Part shown: piece after piece, positions 11,041 through 22,715 of the stretch
Numbering within the stretch: position 1 is the stretch's first letter
How the letters are laid out: each line of letters opens with the position of its first letter
Assembly: GCF_021130785.1 (NCBI RefSeq)
Contig: NW_025777976.1
Coordinates: 1 to 64,000 of the forward strand
From: Homalodisca vitripennis
Taxonomy: Eukaryota > Arthropoda > Insecta > Hemiptera > Cicadellidae
Length of the DNA: 64,000 nt
Reading direction: 5' to 3'
The notes under the pieces: model-generated
What the model was told of the DNA's origin: nothing
Databases searched by the model: none
Seen by the model: only the letters and a program-made list of their open reading frames with translations
Translations under genes and position numbers: made by a program

Positions 11041-11300
11041 CGATCAGTCTTACATTTCCTCAGATCGTGACTTTCATAGGTAGGAGCTTTCTGAGTCTGC
11101 GAGTTTTAAAATCATAGCTTTACCCATAAGCTGGTCCTTTTAAAATTTTTTTAGTCCTTCTTAAATAAGATGGTTTCCAGAGGCTTGTATGTCCCTATTG
11201 ACCAAATGTAATATTAGATGTTTATGGTAATGCTACTAGAGCTCCAGAGATCAGTTTGTCCCAGGAGTTGGGAATTCTAGTTAAGGGAAGCTTTCAAAGG
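11041..11300 (+). repeat. Family B repeat copy
   Basis: The stretch GAGTTTTAAAATCATAGCTT, ACCCATAAGCTGGTC and TTTTAAAAT, then AGAGATCA and TCTAGTTAAGGG, matches 25010-25210 on the same strand. It begins immediately outside the 2.8 kb transposon, so the transposon probably inserted in or beside it. Confidence 0.55.
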
Positions 11301-12060
11301 CTAAGATAGTCACAAAGGTTCAGAGTGCAAGAAGATTATGTAATTCAAAAGGTAAATAACTCTCAGCGTGAGATCGTACAGTGTTTAGGATATACCAGAG
11401 AAAAGATGGTGATAAGGATAGAAATATCTAGAAACAAGGAGACAAAGGGTTTGGTTAACTTTCGCAGATACCCCTCTAACTCAATTGCCATGATACATAC
11501 ACGATATGTATACGTTGTTAATTATAACTTTGTTTTTAATCCAATAATCATGAGTAATTTTCTCTTGACTTGCCAACATTCGTTACACTTGCTGGAGGTC
11601 TAATATTTTGATTAATTTTCTAAACAGTCCATTTTAGTTATGTTATACAATATCTACTATAAAACTATTATTAATATATAATAAAAGGTTTAATTATTTC
11701 ATCTTACAATTAATAAGCAGGTTCTCCTAGTTAAGGATTCCTGTCAAATTTTCTATAACACACCCTTAACACTAGACTGCTACTGAGTATCCTCGTGTAA
11801 AAAAGCGCATCACGTTGCAAAGTGGTGACGGAGGGAGGTTGGTAAATGTCACTATAACCTAGCTATATCATCATCAAGTCTTACACACATCAGCTCAACC
11901 GTATAATCCCAACCCTGTGAGCAGCGACTACTCTACCGAGCGTTTAATAAGAGTATTATCAAACTGTTATGTCCAGAGAGAGATACTAGACTGTGGTTAC
12001 GTCTAATGACGTTTTAGTTTAATCTATTTTAAAATTTATAAATTTTCTGTTTATTTTTAA
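11301..12060. other. No gene recognised
   Basis: A 92-codon plus-strand frame at 11325-11603 has no recognisable motif and is probably chance. At 11760-11990 there is a less AT-rich patch with no coding frame. It may be a fragment of an unrecognised mobile element. Confidence 0.35.
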
Positions 12061-12061
12061 A

Positions 12062-12647
12062 CAGAGAGATTTTAAATTATCAGTATTGAAGGGATTTGGG
12101 AATCTGAAGGCTTTATTCCAACGTACAAACAAGGGCTTCGGCAGCATCGGCCCCCTGCTCAACTCCACGAAGCTACCGACCAGGACGAAGGTCCTGCTCT
12201 ACACGGCTCTGATACGACCAGTGCTCACATATGCGGCCCAAGCATGGTACCACCTCACCTGCAAGACCGCAAGGAGGCAGTTGCTCGCTGTCCAGAGCGT
12301 GTGTCTCCGGCGGGCCACTGGGTCGCCCTGGTTCGTGAGGAACACCGTAGTCAGGGCTTTGTCCAACGTCCCTACCATCAGGAGCTTCGTAGAAGGCCTG
12401 ACATCGAGCCTTGAGGAAGCTGCAGAGTCCTCACCGTGGGATCACTGCAGGCGTCTTTCCATGGATGACTGATGACATCGACTACAACTTCGACTGCACC
12501 ACGACACTTCACGTCACTGACAGGTAGCGAAAGCTACTAGGGCTTTGACCTTCGAGACACACAAGGCAAAAGCCTAACCGGCAGAGGCCTTGAAAGATGT
12601 GGGGGATCCACCCCCCCCCCCCACAGTCACAGCGACTTGGACTTGGA
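12062..12647 (+). mobile_element. 5'-truncated Jockey-type LINE
   Basis: A frame to 12472 encodes the C-terminal region of a Jockey-clade ORF2. It includes GFGSIGPLL, TRTKVLLYTALIRPVLTYAA, then SPWFVRNTVVRALSNVPTIR, and ends at a TGA after MDD. A 3' UTR follows (AGGTAGCGAAAGCTACTAGG, GATCCACCCCC, CACAGTCACAGCGA). The element ends in a short ACTTGG repeat at about 12635-12646. Relative to the copy at 32334, the end of the coding region lacks about 27-30 bases between WDH and RLSMDD. The 5' end may reach 12062. The right flank is family A module b. Confidence 0.8.
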
Positions 12648-12654
12648 ATTGGTT

Positions 12655-13115
12655 ATAGCTTGGTCGATGTGTCGAAATTGACTGTAAACTGATTCTTTCT
12701 GTACATCTATAATACTTAAAGGATTTAAAAACACAAATCTCAAGTTCTAATTATAGCTCACAAAAATATACGAAAATAATCCTTCAAATAATCTTTACAC
12801 TTTTTATCATATGAACAAATAGTATATAGTTTGATGATGTGTTGAAAATGATTGTGAACTGATTCTGTCTGTACACCTAGAGTACTGAGAGGATTTAAAA
12901 ACATAAATCTCACTTTATTTTTTAGGTCACAAAATATACGAAAATATTTCTTCAATCTTTAAACTTCTTATCAGATATCTATGAACAGATTATTATATAG
13001 CTTGGACGATGTGTTGAAAATGATTGTGAACTGATACTTTCTGTACAATTAGAGTACTGAAAGGATTTAAAAACATAAATATAAGTTATTACTTAGCTTA
13101 CAAAATATACGAACG
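12655..13115 (+). repeat. Tandem triplication (about 172 bp) of family A module b
   Basis: Three copies run GATGTGTTGAAAATGATTG, AACTGAT.CTTTCTGTACA, AGTACTGAAAGGATTTAAAA and ACAAAATATACGAA. They start at about 12665, 12834 and 13007, periods 169 and 173. Each has the b hairpin. A 65-codon minus-strand frame at 12758-12955 is a by-product of the repeat. Confidence 0.75.
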
Positions 13116-13699
13116 TTATTTGTTGATCAAGAAAATCTTCATGTAGAAATCCTGTTAATTTTAAACACGTTATAACTAAATAGAAAACTGTTTCACTGCA
13201 CATTTAAACTGCAATTATATAATCCTTTAGTGGATGCAAAATACTAAAATTACTATTTTGATCAGTTAATTTAAAACAATAAATTACTTAAAAAATTAGT
13301 GTGGAGTAAAGATTAAATATATTTAATTTATTTTTGAAATATATTAAAGTGATTTGTTTGTAATTATTAACTCCTGTAGAGGACTGATACAGTAAAAGCT
13401 ATCTCTATTTTCATAACTATTCTGCAATGTTCAAACCACTTCCCTAACACTAATAGGGTAGTCACACTAGCTCATTTAACTTTCCATATTTATGGCATAG
13501 TTGTCATTGATTACACCTCTGTGCTTTAAGGAATTATAATTTGATGTTTACTGCGCACGTTACGGCATAGATATTTTTATCGTTTAAATGTAAAAAAGAT
13601 AAAATATGTTTCATATTCAAATATAGATACAGTATTTTGATTAGTATCACTATAAACAAAATACAGAAGTTTAAATACAGATTACGCTATTATATACTT
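13116..13699. other. AT-rich family A continuation, otherwise unrecognised
   Basis: ACGTTATTTGTTGATCAAGA at the left edge also follows module b near 37430. Further right I see no gene. Confidence 0.35.
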
Positions 13700-13830
13700 G
13701 ATTTTGTGCTTTAAGAGGCCTGTGAACATATCTGCACAGGACATAAAGGCTTTCATCAAATGCATTCTCTCTTTTTATTAAGAAACCACTTCCATTAAGT
13801 TATTGCTTTGGAATATTTAAATCAAGTAGT
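13700..13830 (+). repeat. Family A module e
   Basis: GAGGCCTGTGAACATATCTG, CACAGGACATAAAGGC, TGCATTCTCTCTTTTTATTA and AACCACTTCCATTAAG match 38310-38400, 52150-52245 and 63005-63100, all on the plus strand. Confidence 0.7.
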
Positions 13831-14004
13831 CTACAATAACATATACTATTGAACTTACATAAACATTTATTAAAAATATGGAAATATAATTATTATACAA
13901 ATACTTCACTAGTTTAGTTATAAATACGCTTGACTCAGAATATTGAAATTTTAATTTCTTAACTAGCACCCGTGTATAATAAGATTATTGTTAATGAATA
14001 GTGC

Positions 14005-14085
14005 GTTCGATTCGGAACTCAAACTCTGACCCTTTACGTGACCTAAGTTGGTAAACACATACTACCAAGACAGTAGAAGGTGTTT
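14005..14085 (-). repeat. tRNA-like SINE fragment, diverged
   Basis: The minus strand has AGGGTCAGAGTTTGAGTTCC at the B-box position (about 14013-14032) and a TCTTGGTAGTA-like A-box region about 30 nt upstream. The B-box context resembles 16101-16118 (GGGCCAGAGTTCGAGTTC). Confidence 0.4.
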
Positions 14086-14559
14086 GCTAGGGATACTTTA
14101 GTAATATTTCATCAGCGTGTGCCCAATAGATGGGAAGGTGCAGGTATTTTAATACTGTCCCGAAAAGAATATTTAAAATTATTTAATGCGTAAGTTTTTA
14201 ATTTATGAAAGCCATAATGATGTCCATAAAGAGAGTGAGTGATTAAACTCTCGACAGGAGAGAGTCTGGTGTACGATTCAGTAACTACTTCATAAAGATG
14301 TCATAGAATATTTTTTCTTTTCAAAACCACCCTATAATGTTTTTTTATAATTAATTGAACAGTGTAACATGATATAGTCGATCACTGATATTATTATTCA
14401 GTTACCATACACTTACTATACTTAAATTTAAATATTTATTCCATGAAAATACGTCAGAAAGAAGGCGGTTTGACGTAAGTAAGAAAATATTTCTCTTATA
14501 TAAGTATTGATTTTTTATTAAATATTTAAAAACAGGTCAAATTTCACCACGCGTCAAAA

Positions 14560-14650
14560 TCTCGTTTATCTCATATTACAAAACGATTCTCCCTGTATTC
14601 TTTGGGTACAGAGCGGATTATAAATAGGCTTAAAAACACAACATTTGCAG
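14560..14650 (+). repeat. Family A module b
   Basis: ACGATTCTCCCTGTATTCTT and GGGTACAGAGCGGATTA are followed by AAAACACAACA. This matches module b at 40665, 45510 and 58150. Confidence 0.6.
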
Positions 14651-16086
14651 TAATTAAACAATGCTATTACAACCTTAATAAATCTGTAAATCAACTCATT
14701 GAAATGATTAACTTAAATATATACATAAATGATACATAAATATATTTAATTTATGTTTATACGGATGTTATAACGTTAGTATGTCTATACTCTAAACAAT
14801 GTTTGTAAGCTAACTGAAATTAGGGTTAAGTATTATTATAATTTTCACTTTTATTCAAGTTAAAACATGTAAACGTAAGGCTAGTTATTTAATGAAGAAG
14901 GTGTTGTAACTACTGTTGTCGCCGAACATTTAACAACTATGAGTTTGCTCATTTATAATGTTACGTGCTAGTGAGATGTAACTTGTATGGGACTTTTTAC
15001 AAACCCTAGAATTATAGAACCTGGAATGTCTGGTTTAAAACGATTCTGGCTCAAATTATTAATTTTTTTAGTTGCGAATTTTAATTGCCTAAGAAGATAT
15101 ACAGGCATACATAAGTAGGTCGAGAAGCCAATTAAAAAAAAACACGTCTATTTACGACCTCTATAATTAATCTATGACCTAGACAAAACATTATTTCCAT
15201 AAATGCCTCACCATTCAGGAGACTAAATTTGTTTGAAATCTATCCAGCCCCTAGAGGTGTGGTCGTAAGAAGACCAAGCCAGCCTCTCCAATCATAGCCG
15301 GTAAGGGGTGACCACACCCTTGTCTAGGCTGGCAATAACCATTGACTCATAGGGAACAAACACTACAAACTCCAACAGTCATTTACCGCAGTATACCTGA
15401 ACTATCAAACTATACTTGCAGAATATCTTCATTTGAGGTTGGTAATGTACCGCTCCCGGATATCCATAAGGTTGTACAGATTTAAGTAACATCGGTTTTT
15501 GCTGTACCTAGTGTGGGTTCAACCGGAAGGTATAAACCAACCAGAAGTAAACCCTCTGGCGAAAGTAAATGTATAAATAAATATTGCTGTGTTAGAGCTA
15601 GCAGATAATTTACATGAATTCTTCATAATTATTTCAGAGGAATCTTCATAGAAACTTAACAAAATTTTCTTGAAAAAACAAGATCTTAGGAACATAATTT
15701 ATTTAATGCTCTCTAAATATACGTGCTTGAAACTGCTCTTACTTTCAGATTTTTTTATAACATTCCATTTACAGTATGAGAGAGACGTAGTAACGCACAT
15801 ATTCAATACAGTTATGTGAGTTTATGTAAAGCAACAGCTTTAGTAGCCTTCAGCTTAAACGTAACAGGTATTAAATCTATTATTAGAAGCCATTGGTAAA
15901 TTTTATACCTAAAAATTCAAGTATATGAACAGTTATAATTCCTGAAATGGAAATATATTAAACAAATTCAACAAAAAGTAATATTCTGCAGCGATTTTTT
16001 AGGTTTTATTGATATTGTTATTTAAATTCAAATAATAACGAAGAAGGTTTTTATGTATGTAGTATTCTTGTTACTATGCGAAAACA
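14651..16086. other. No gene recognised; one GC-richer patch at 15240-15570
   Basis: Most of this is AT-rich. The patch at 15240-15570 (AGAGGTGTGGTCGTAAGAAG, GGGTGACCACACCC) has a short inverted word (GTGTGGTC with GACCACAC), but it has no ORF and no second copy in the window. TTTTATTGATATTGTTATTT near 16005 resembles 31800 and 44895, so family A-related sequence continues here. Confidence 0.35.
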
Positions 16087-16165
16087 ACGTGCAAAAAATA
16101 GAACTCGAACTCTGGCCCTTAAGTTGATAAGTTGACACAGCATTACTCAGCTACGTTAGAAGGGG
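16087..16165 (-). repeat. tRNA-like SINE fragment
   Basis: The minus strand has TAACGTAGCTGAGTAATGCTG (A-box side, 16138-16158) and GGGCCAGAGTTCGAGTTC (B box, 16101-16118), correctly spaced for a polymerase III promoter. No full cloverleaf is visible. Confidence 0.5.
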
Positions 16166-16166
16166 T

Positions 16167-16929
16167 CTACTTGGCACATTCTGGTAATTTGTCAGCATAT
16201 GCACATATGCAAGTGCACCTTTGCATTAATATGCTATAATTTTTATTTTTATATGGTATTAATATTGTTATATAATGCAATGTTCTTATCATGAAAAAAT
16301 AAATTATAATGTAGTTTAAGCGAAAAAGTTTAAGTATTTTTAAAATAGCAATGGCGTCCAGTACAGATTTACTGGATTGACTGATATTTGTTTTGTGTAC
16401 AAAGAGAAGTACAAAACAAAATGGGTTAAAATAATGTTTATTTGCTAAACTGTTCACAGCTATATAAATTATTACGTGTAAACACTTAAAACATAACCTA
16501 CTCAGGTGATTATTAGTGAGGCAGGAAAAGTGTATTAGTTGCAAGTATTAAAAGATTAGTTACAAGAATGTAGATTAAACCTTATGCTAACCAGTAACGA
16601 GTAATATACTTGCAAAAATATGTATTATTTAAAATGAAAATAATAACGAGACAGTTTTTTTGACGCTCAGCCTTATTCCGAGATTGGACATGCACCATCA
16701 GATATAACTCATTCTTCTCTATGTGGAAATTTCATTAAAAGTTTTTATACCAGTTTTCTGGTAAGCAAGTGAAAGGCGAGAGTGCGATAAAGTTCAATAT
16801 TGTCACTAACGTTTAAAATTGGCTGCAATATATTATAAATTATTTTTTAACTGCAAATAAAAATGTAACTTGTTAAAATCTTACATAATAGTACTAAATT
16901 TTTTACATATTTATTTACTCATCTATTTT
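16167..16929. other. AT-rich DNA, nothing recognised
   Basis: The 125-codon minus-strand frame at 16167-16544 is rich in Ile, Tyr, Phe, Leu and Asn and has no motif. I treat it as a chance ORF. Confidence 0.4.
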
Positions 16930-17178
16930 TCTCGTTTCCATCATGGTTACCTATAAGAAACTTTGAAAAAATATTCGCTGAAGCTCATCAAAATCCAATT
17001 GGTTAACCCATACTAATATCAAACACAGTTTTTCTCAAATATAAATTAACCGTCATGCAAATATTGAAATCTAAACTCAGTTCGTTTTCGGGCTATCGTG
17101 CAGACTGACAGACAGACAAAAATTAAAATATTTCAAGCCTCACGAGTGATGAGTTTCGCTAAAGCTCAGCGTATTTCT
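16930..17178 (-). repeat. Family C repeat copy (inverted)
   Basis: The minus strand reads GCTGAGCTTTAGCGAAACTC, then TTTGTCTGTCTGTCAGTCTG and CACGATAG. The same order of words occurs on the plus strand at 26715-26830 (GCTGAGCTTTAGCGAAGTCT, CTGCCTGTGTATCTG, CACGATATCTC). No coding content. Confidence 0.65.
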
Positions 17179-18159
17179 TAATTTTTTAAAATATAACAGA
17201 ACTAACTAACAAAGTGGAATATATTGAGACAAAATAAGGACGCAGAGCTGAACATGTCGTATTAATATTATCATTATAAATTAATTTAAATCGTGGAATT
17301 ATAAGGGTGGTAAACTAAAAAAATGGCTTTGTGATAACTGTTAAATTTAAGTAACACGGACATCACCTATGACAATAATCTAAGCACTGAATTTAATTTT
17401 AAGAATAAAATGTCACAAATATTTTCTAATAACCCATTATACTTCTAAGGAGCCATTCTATTAAGTCTACTAAAATATATTTTAATACTATAAAAACTTA
17501 ATTTTAAACTTAAAGCTAATATAATTGTTGTCATTATGCGAGTTACTTTATCTGCATGATTATCGAGTCTATCGAGTCTTTACGTTTCTCAATAACATTC
17601 ACCATTACAATGTTCCAGTTAGTGAGGAATTGATATGTCTGTGAAGTAGAGTGATGACTATATTATTTATTCAATATTGAATATTGTATGTACTTATTGA
17701 AAAAATGAATTTACCTCAGTTTCCAATTGGAAATGTTTGAGTTTCTTCAAAAAATCCAGTTTGCAAGTTACATTCTTTATTTCAAATATTTCCGTAAAAA
17801 ATAAAGTTTATAGTATAACTGTGTCATGGGCATAATCAATAACACCTGAAATATTGAATAGCAATCTTTACCAGCATATATTTAGTTTAATGTAATATGT
17901 GTAAGTGACAACCAGTGCCTCAGTTACGCTGGTCCCGGTATCTGGACCACAAGTTAGATAGCTTGTGCCTTCTGAACAAACATTTTTGATTGTTCCTATC
18001 TGGTTTTGCAGTAGGTTGGCTTTCCTGCCAGTGTGCTATGAACATTATATTCCGATAAAAAATTGTAGTGGAAAATGTTCATAACAACTAGGAGTGGGCA
18101 TTATTTTCAAATATAGCATTTTTGACTTTTTTCAGAGTAAAATTATTATTAATAGTGTA
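17179..18159. other. AT-rich DNA, nothing recognised
   Basis: No ORF, RNA or matched repeat. A mildly GC-richer patch at 17910-18040 has no second copy that I can see. Confidence 0.35.
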
Positions 18160-18963
18160 AGTGAACCATATAAAGGTGACAAAGGAATCTAAGGAGTTGT
18201 TTCTATAACTGTATCATCACAATCGGCAAGTTATAAATATCTTGTAAAGTAAAAGAAAGTTCTGGTGGTAATCTCATCAACTAATAAAGTAAAAGATATA
18301 GACTGTATTTCTCCTCAAATCTGTACAACAACGTTTTTAGAAATTATTGAGTTTAAACAAATTAAACGCAATACGTTATGAGTTTTAATCCAAGGTCAGC
18401 TAAAATTCACTAGTTTTCAATTTTAAAAAATTTTTACACTACCATATAATGCCTGAAAAATGTCTCAAGTCACATTCCAGTAAATAATTCCCCTAGTACT
18501 CTTTTCATTTCTTATAAAATATGTGAGAACGGACCATAAAACATTTGGATTTTGTTAAAATATGTAATTGTAGACTGATTCTTTCTGCACATTTATAGTA
18601 CTGAAGGGATTTAACACCATACATAGCAAGTTGTTTCTGCTTAAGCATAAAACATAATTATATGTTAATCAAAATAAGTATCACTACACGAGAAAGTAAA
18701 TTTCATTGCAAAAGTCCTTAAAATTAAAATCCTCTTAACTGAAAATGCGTTATAATGACATAGGATTTGTTTCACTGTTTTTTTTCTTTAATTGATAATC
18801 GCAAGATTAGCTTTGGGTAAAAAGAATAGTTAGAGAAAATCTTTGAACTGTAAATAATTAGGTCGTCCATAAATCCTTGTCTCGATCCTGGTCTTCGCCA
18901 TAGTACTCCTGGTGTATATTTTTCACTCTTTAACGTCTTTTGAACATTAAACTGAACAATTAA
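18160..18963 (+). repeat. Family A copy, modules a-b-c
   Basis: Module a (AAGTTCTGGTGGTAATCTCA, GACTGTATTTCTCC) is at about 18250. Module b (CTGATTCTTTCTGCACA, AGTACTGAAGGGATTT) is at about 18575. Module c (TCGATCCTGGTCTTCG, ACTCCTGGTGTA) is at about 18880. The a-to-b distance of about 325 bp matches other copies. The copy is interrupted by the LINE at 18964-19605 and resumes after it. Confidence 0.7.
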
Positions 18964-19605
18964 CTTCCTGCAACGCTGTAATCAATGACATGACTGTAGC
19001 CTTTACCACTAAACTCCAAAGAGCACAAAATTACTGCATTCGCTTTCTGTTTGATTTACGTCGAAGGGATCATGTTACACCATATTTTATTCAATCATCA
19101 ATTATAAAATTAGCTGATTCAAGATCGATTCGAGTTTTGTCATTGTTGTACTCTATTAATAATACGGATTTACCAAAATATTTATCTGAAAAACTTTCAG
19201 TTTTTGGCGGCGAGTGGCGCAAGAGAAACTCGGTCTGGTGCACTAAGTCTCAGAAATCCAATACACAGAACCAAAAACCTATAAACCGATCCTTCACCTT
19301 TACCGCCTGTAGATTATGGAACTCCTTACAAGATCCTGTCAAACAAATTGAGAGCCGAAAACGGTTTGTGGCGGAGCTGAGACGAAAAATACCTGGACCG
19401 AATGATTGGGGCGGGCGGCTATGCTACTCTTTGAATCGTGACTGTGTGAATGGAAGACTGAATGGAATACTGTAAGTGTAAGTTATAGGTAATTAGCCTT
19501 AATATACATTGTTAAGACATATTTTTAAGAGGTTAAATGTAAGAAAGGACCATATGGTCCTAATTTCGCATCTATAAAGAAGTGTTTCTTTCTTTCTTTT
19601 TTTTT
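18964..19605 (+). mobile_element. 5'-truncated CR1/Jockey-group LINE, 3' end
   Basis: A 161-codon frame (18990-19475) is the C-terminal end of a LINE ORF2. It shows LQRAQNYCIRFLFDLRRRD, SLLYSINNTDLPKYL and RLWNSLQDP, typical of the region after the RT domain. The 3' UTR holds a 16-bp palindrome centred on GGACCATATGGTCC (19546-19561). It ends in a TTTC/T-rich tail. ATTAA flanks the element on both sides (18959-18963 and 19606-19610) and fits a target-site duplication. The interrupted family A sequence (CTGAACAATTAA|AAAAGGCC) agrees with the uninterrupted site at about 37760. Confidence 0.8.
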
Positions 19606-19610
19606 ATTAA

Positions 19611-19890
19611 AAAAGGCCTGGCCTTTATCAAGCTTTTGGCCATTGCACTTGTACCTGGTCGCTCTTCTACAACCTAACGTGGTGTAAGTTTAACAAATTG
19701 TGTAAATAAAACATTTGTATTAATCTAAAGCTTTGTGAAACCTGTCATTTCTTGTTTCCCTGGATAAAAAAATATGAATAAGTACACTGGTGTGTATATT
19801 TCCCCTGTTTATCTTTCTTTCGGTTTTTGCCTTTACTTGCTTGTTTACGTCATGACTATTACTAGCATTAAGTACATGTTATTATTTCAT
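19611..19890 (+). repeat. Family A copy resumed (after c, module d)
   Basis: AAAGGCCTGGCCTTTATCAA, GCTTTTGGCCATTGCACTTG and TACCTGGTCG match 37770-37820, 51205-51250 and 62030-62070. GTTTACGTCATGACTATTAC at about 19845 corresponds to the end of module d. Confidence 0.7.
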
Positions 19891-20099
19891 GTTCAAAGAA
19901 AGAATGTTTTATTTGTTGAAATAAATATTTTTAAATATTTATTGATGTTATAAACGTGAAATGAGTTTTAATTTAAGGATTATTCATTCATAATATAACC
20001 TTTTCCATCAATTCACCTCATCATCATTGAGAAATCTTATACAGGAGACTTTTGCTATGAATAAACTTTAAACATGGGACGTCAAATTTAATACAATTT

Positions 20100-20700
20100 G
20101 TACAGGTAGAAACCACCTGTTTTCAAAGCAGAAATAATTGTACACCGCTTGCCACTATATGTTGTGGGTACAGAGAGGATGAAATACAGCACAAAACACA
20201 AATAAGCAGGTTCTATACAAAACGAACCGTAGAATGCTACAACTATAATATAAACACAAGAGAAAAAAATCTGTTTAGTATGTTAATTGTTCAGGTACTT
20301 TGTGCTGTGATAAATATTCGTTAAAACTATGACGTAAACTGCGTTGAATGATAAGTGATAGGGAGAGTATAAACTCTAATTTCTAAATAGTGAACGTACC
20401 TCATCCATTAAATCCTGGTCCTGGTCCTAGTCCTGGTTGTGCTTCTGGCGGAAATTCCTGTTGCGAGTTGGACGAATTTGAAAATTTGCGTCATTTCCCT
20501 TTAAAATGATTAATTAAGAACATTAAATTATGTATCCTACGTTGTTTCCATGGATATTAAATAATATGTTATGTATCCCGTTGCGCGTTTCTGATCTGAT
20601 TTTATTATATTGGTGACGTCACGACTACTACTAAAATTTATCCCATTTCTTGTTATTCCAAGAAATGCATTCTAAGGAGAAAAACTTTTGAATATAAAAC
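20100..20700 (+). repeat. Family A copy, modules b-c-d
   Basis: GGGTACAGAGAGGATGAAAT at about 20167, TCCTGGTCCTGGTCCTAG at about 20407, TTTCCATGGATATTAAATAA at about 20547 and GACGTCACGACTACTACTAA at about 20614 appear in the standard order. Confidence 0.75.
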
Positions 20701-20979
20701 AATAAAAAAGTTATAATAGGCTTCTTCCCTGCCTCCAGTAATGATGTTCTACATTATTATTGATTGGAAACAATATTCAGAGACAATATTCAACATGAAA
20801 TTTCATACTGTTGCTTATAATTAGTTTACATTAACGTGCTTTCAAATTTCTAAAAAAATATATAACAAATCACTTATTGTATATAAATATATACATATAT
20901 TAAAATGCTAACCTTTTTTGAAGATTTTGTTGACGAACATAATACTTAAAATTAATAAATTAAAACTGAGACATGGGAG

Positions 20980-21060
20980 GGCTTATTACTTATTATGTAA
21001 GCCTCTCAGGTGACAAAGGCTCACGGTTATGAGAATGTAATTTGTTTTCAATTTATAATA
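20980..21060 (+). repeat. Repeat shared with 42620-42690
   Basis: CTTATTACTTATTATGTAAG, CCTCTCAGGTGACAAAGGCT and CA match the plus strand at 42625-42665. Each lies a similar distance downstream of a family A copy, once the probable LTR in the second is set aside. Confidence 0.55.
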
Positions 21061-22715
21061 TCATAATATCAAACACTTCCAATAAACTCCTTACAATAGT
21101 TTGAAGAAAAAAACCACAAGTGAGTATAATACTTCTATCTAGTTAAGGCATTACATCATGTAGGTTTATTAGCGCGTTACATTAATACCTTACATTATAT
21201 AACTATGAAGGTTATATATTTATTACTTTAAAATGATGGTATGAAAACGTTTAATTGTTGTTTCTTCCTTTGTTTTATTTGCAAAAATAAAGGAAACGGC
21301 AGTTTATTTAGTATGCACAATATCCGTGGACTGAGTTCATAACGCATCTGTAGATTTACAAAATATTAAATTTGTTTATTTTATGAGTATTTGATAGAAC
21401 ACAGTCAAAACCAAAATACCCTTATTGCCTAAACTACTGAGATAAGTCTATCTTTATTGAAAATCTATTTCATAATTTCAATTCCTTAGTTACAATAATA
21501 AAGTTCATTGTGAATTACTATAGTTTAAGTACATTTTGGAAAATATAAATACATTTTGGTAAACTTGTCTTTGCTGGACATAGCTTTACATTACATTGAT
21601 TGCTTGAATGTAAGGTTTATACGTTCCTTAAAATGTTAAATAGGAAATAAAACAAATTCTAATGTATTGGAGATTTTATAAGCGGTTAAATGTATTTGGG
21701 CTTTATCGCCAAATAAATGTAGATAGCTGGAGATTTAGGGTGCTTAATTAGACTTCCAATCACTGTAATTACTTACTTTTAGTGTTCAAAAATAATAGCA
21801 AATCTCTAAAAGTATGTAAACTTAAATGTTTCGAATGGGTTCTAGCACAAAAACCAAAATTAGAATGAACAGGCATCTCTACTTGGACTGGTTGAAATCA
21901 GCTGTTGCCACTTTGTTTGAGTGTCCAATTAATTATAGTCTAGATTTTTGCATGATCATTTATGACTATGTAATATGCAAGTGTCAATTTAAAGCATGGC
22001 TAAATGATCCTATGTACGAGTATGTAGCATATTGCATCTGAGTTGAGTGATAATACTACCGACACAAGTTGTAAATTTGTTTGTGTCATAAAAAAAACAG
22101 AATGTTGATGGAATACATTTAATAAATGTTTTTTTTGTTTAGAATAAGACGCATATAATTAAATAAATTTTTTACACATGTGTTTCAGGCTATATAAGTG
22201 CTTCTGAGGAAGACCAACGATTATTACCTTGGGTATCATATAAGAGAAACAATTACATTATCTTATAACAGTTATAATATAGCAATATATATTGTATTAT
22301 CACATAAACATGCCTTTTCTTTAGAAGGGATTGAGGAATTTCTCGTAAGACCGAAAACAATCTTTGATACAGTTTCTGTGGTAGTTCAAGTAGGAGAGTA
22401 TAAAATGGTTAAAAATTATAATTTTCATAAATCATATTTCCAGTAGGTAAACACAAATTAGCCTAACTGTCAAATTTAGCGTTCAGTAAGCGTATATAAA
22501 ACATAATATTATACATAAATCTTGTTTAGTTAAATAATACAGTTGTCTGAAGGTGAAATCACTGTCATTGGTGTCTAACGGTTAGTTATAAATGTGACAA
22601 ACTAATAGAAATTCCTCTTAAAAGCGGTTTTTATTTATATTTAAAATCCTTTTAATAATCTCCCTTAGACTGATACAACGAGATTACTAAAATGACAAAA
22701 ACTACAATACCAAAT
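21061..22715. other. AT-rich DNA, no gene recognised
   Basis: Two short plus-strand frames (71 codons at 21826, 82 codons at 22198) carry no recognisable motif and look like chance reading frames. No RNA or repeat was matched. Confidence 0.35.

Noticed and set aside
16167..16544. 125-codon minus-strand ORF
   Set aside because: Composition dominated by Ile, Tyr, Phe, Leu and Asn with no motif, as expected of chance frames in AT-rich DNA.
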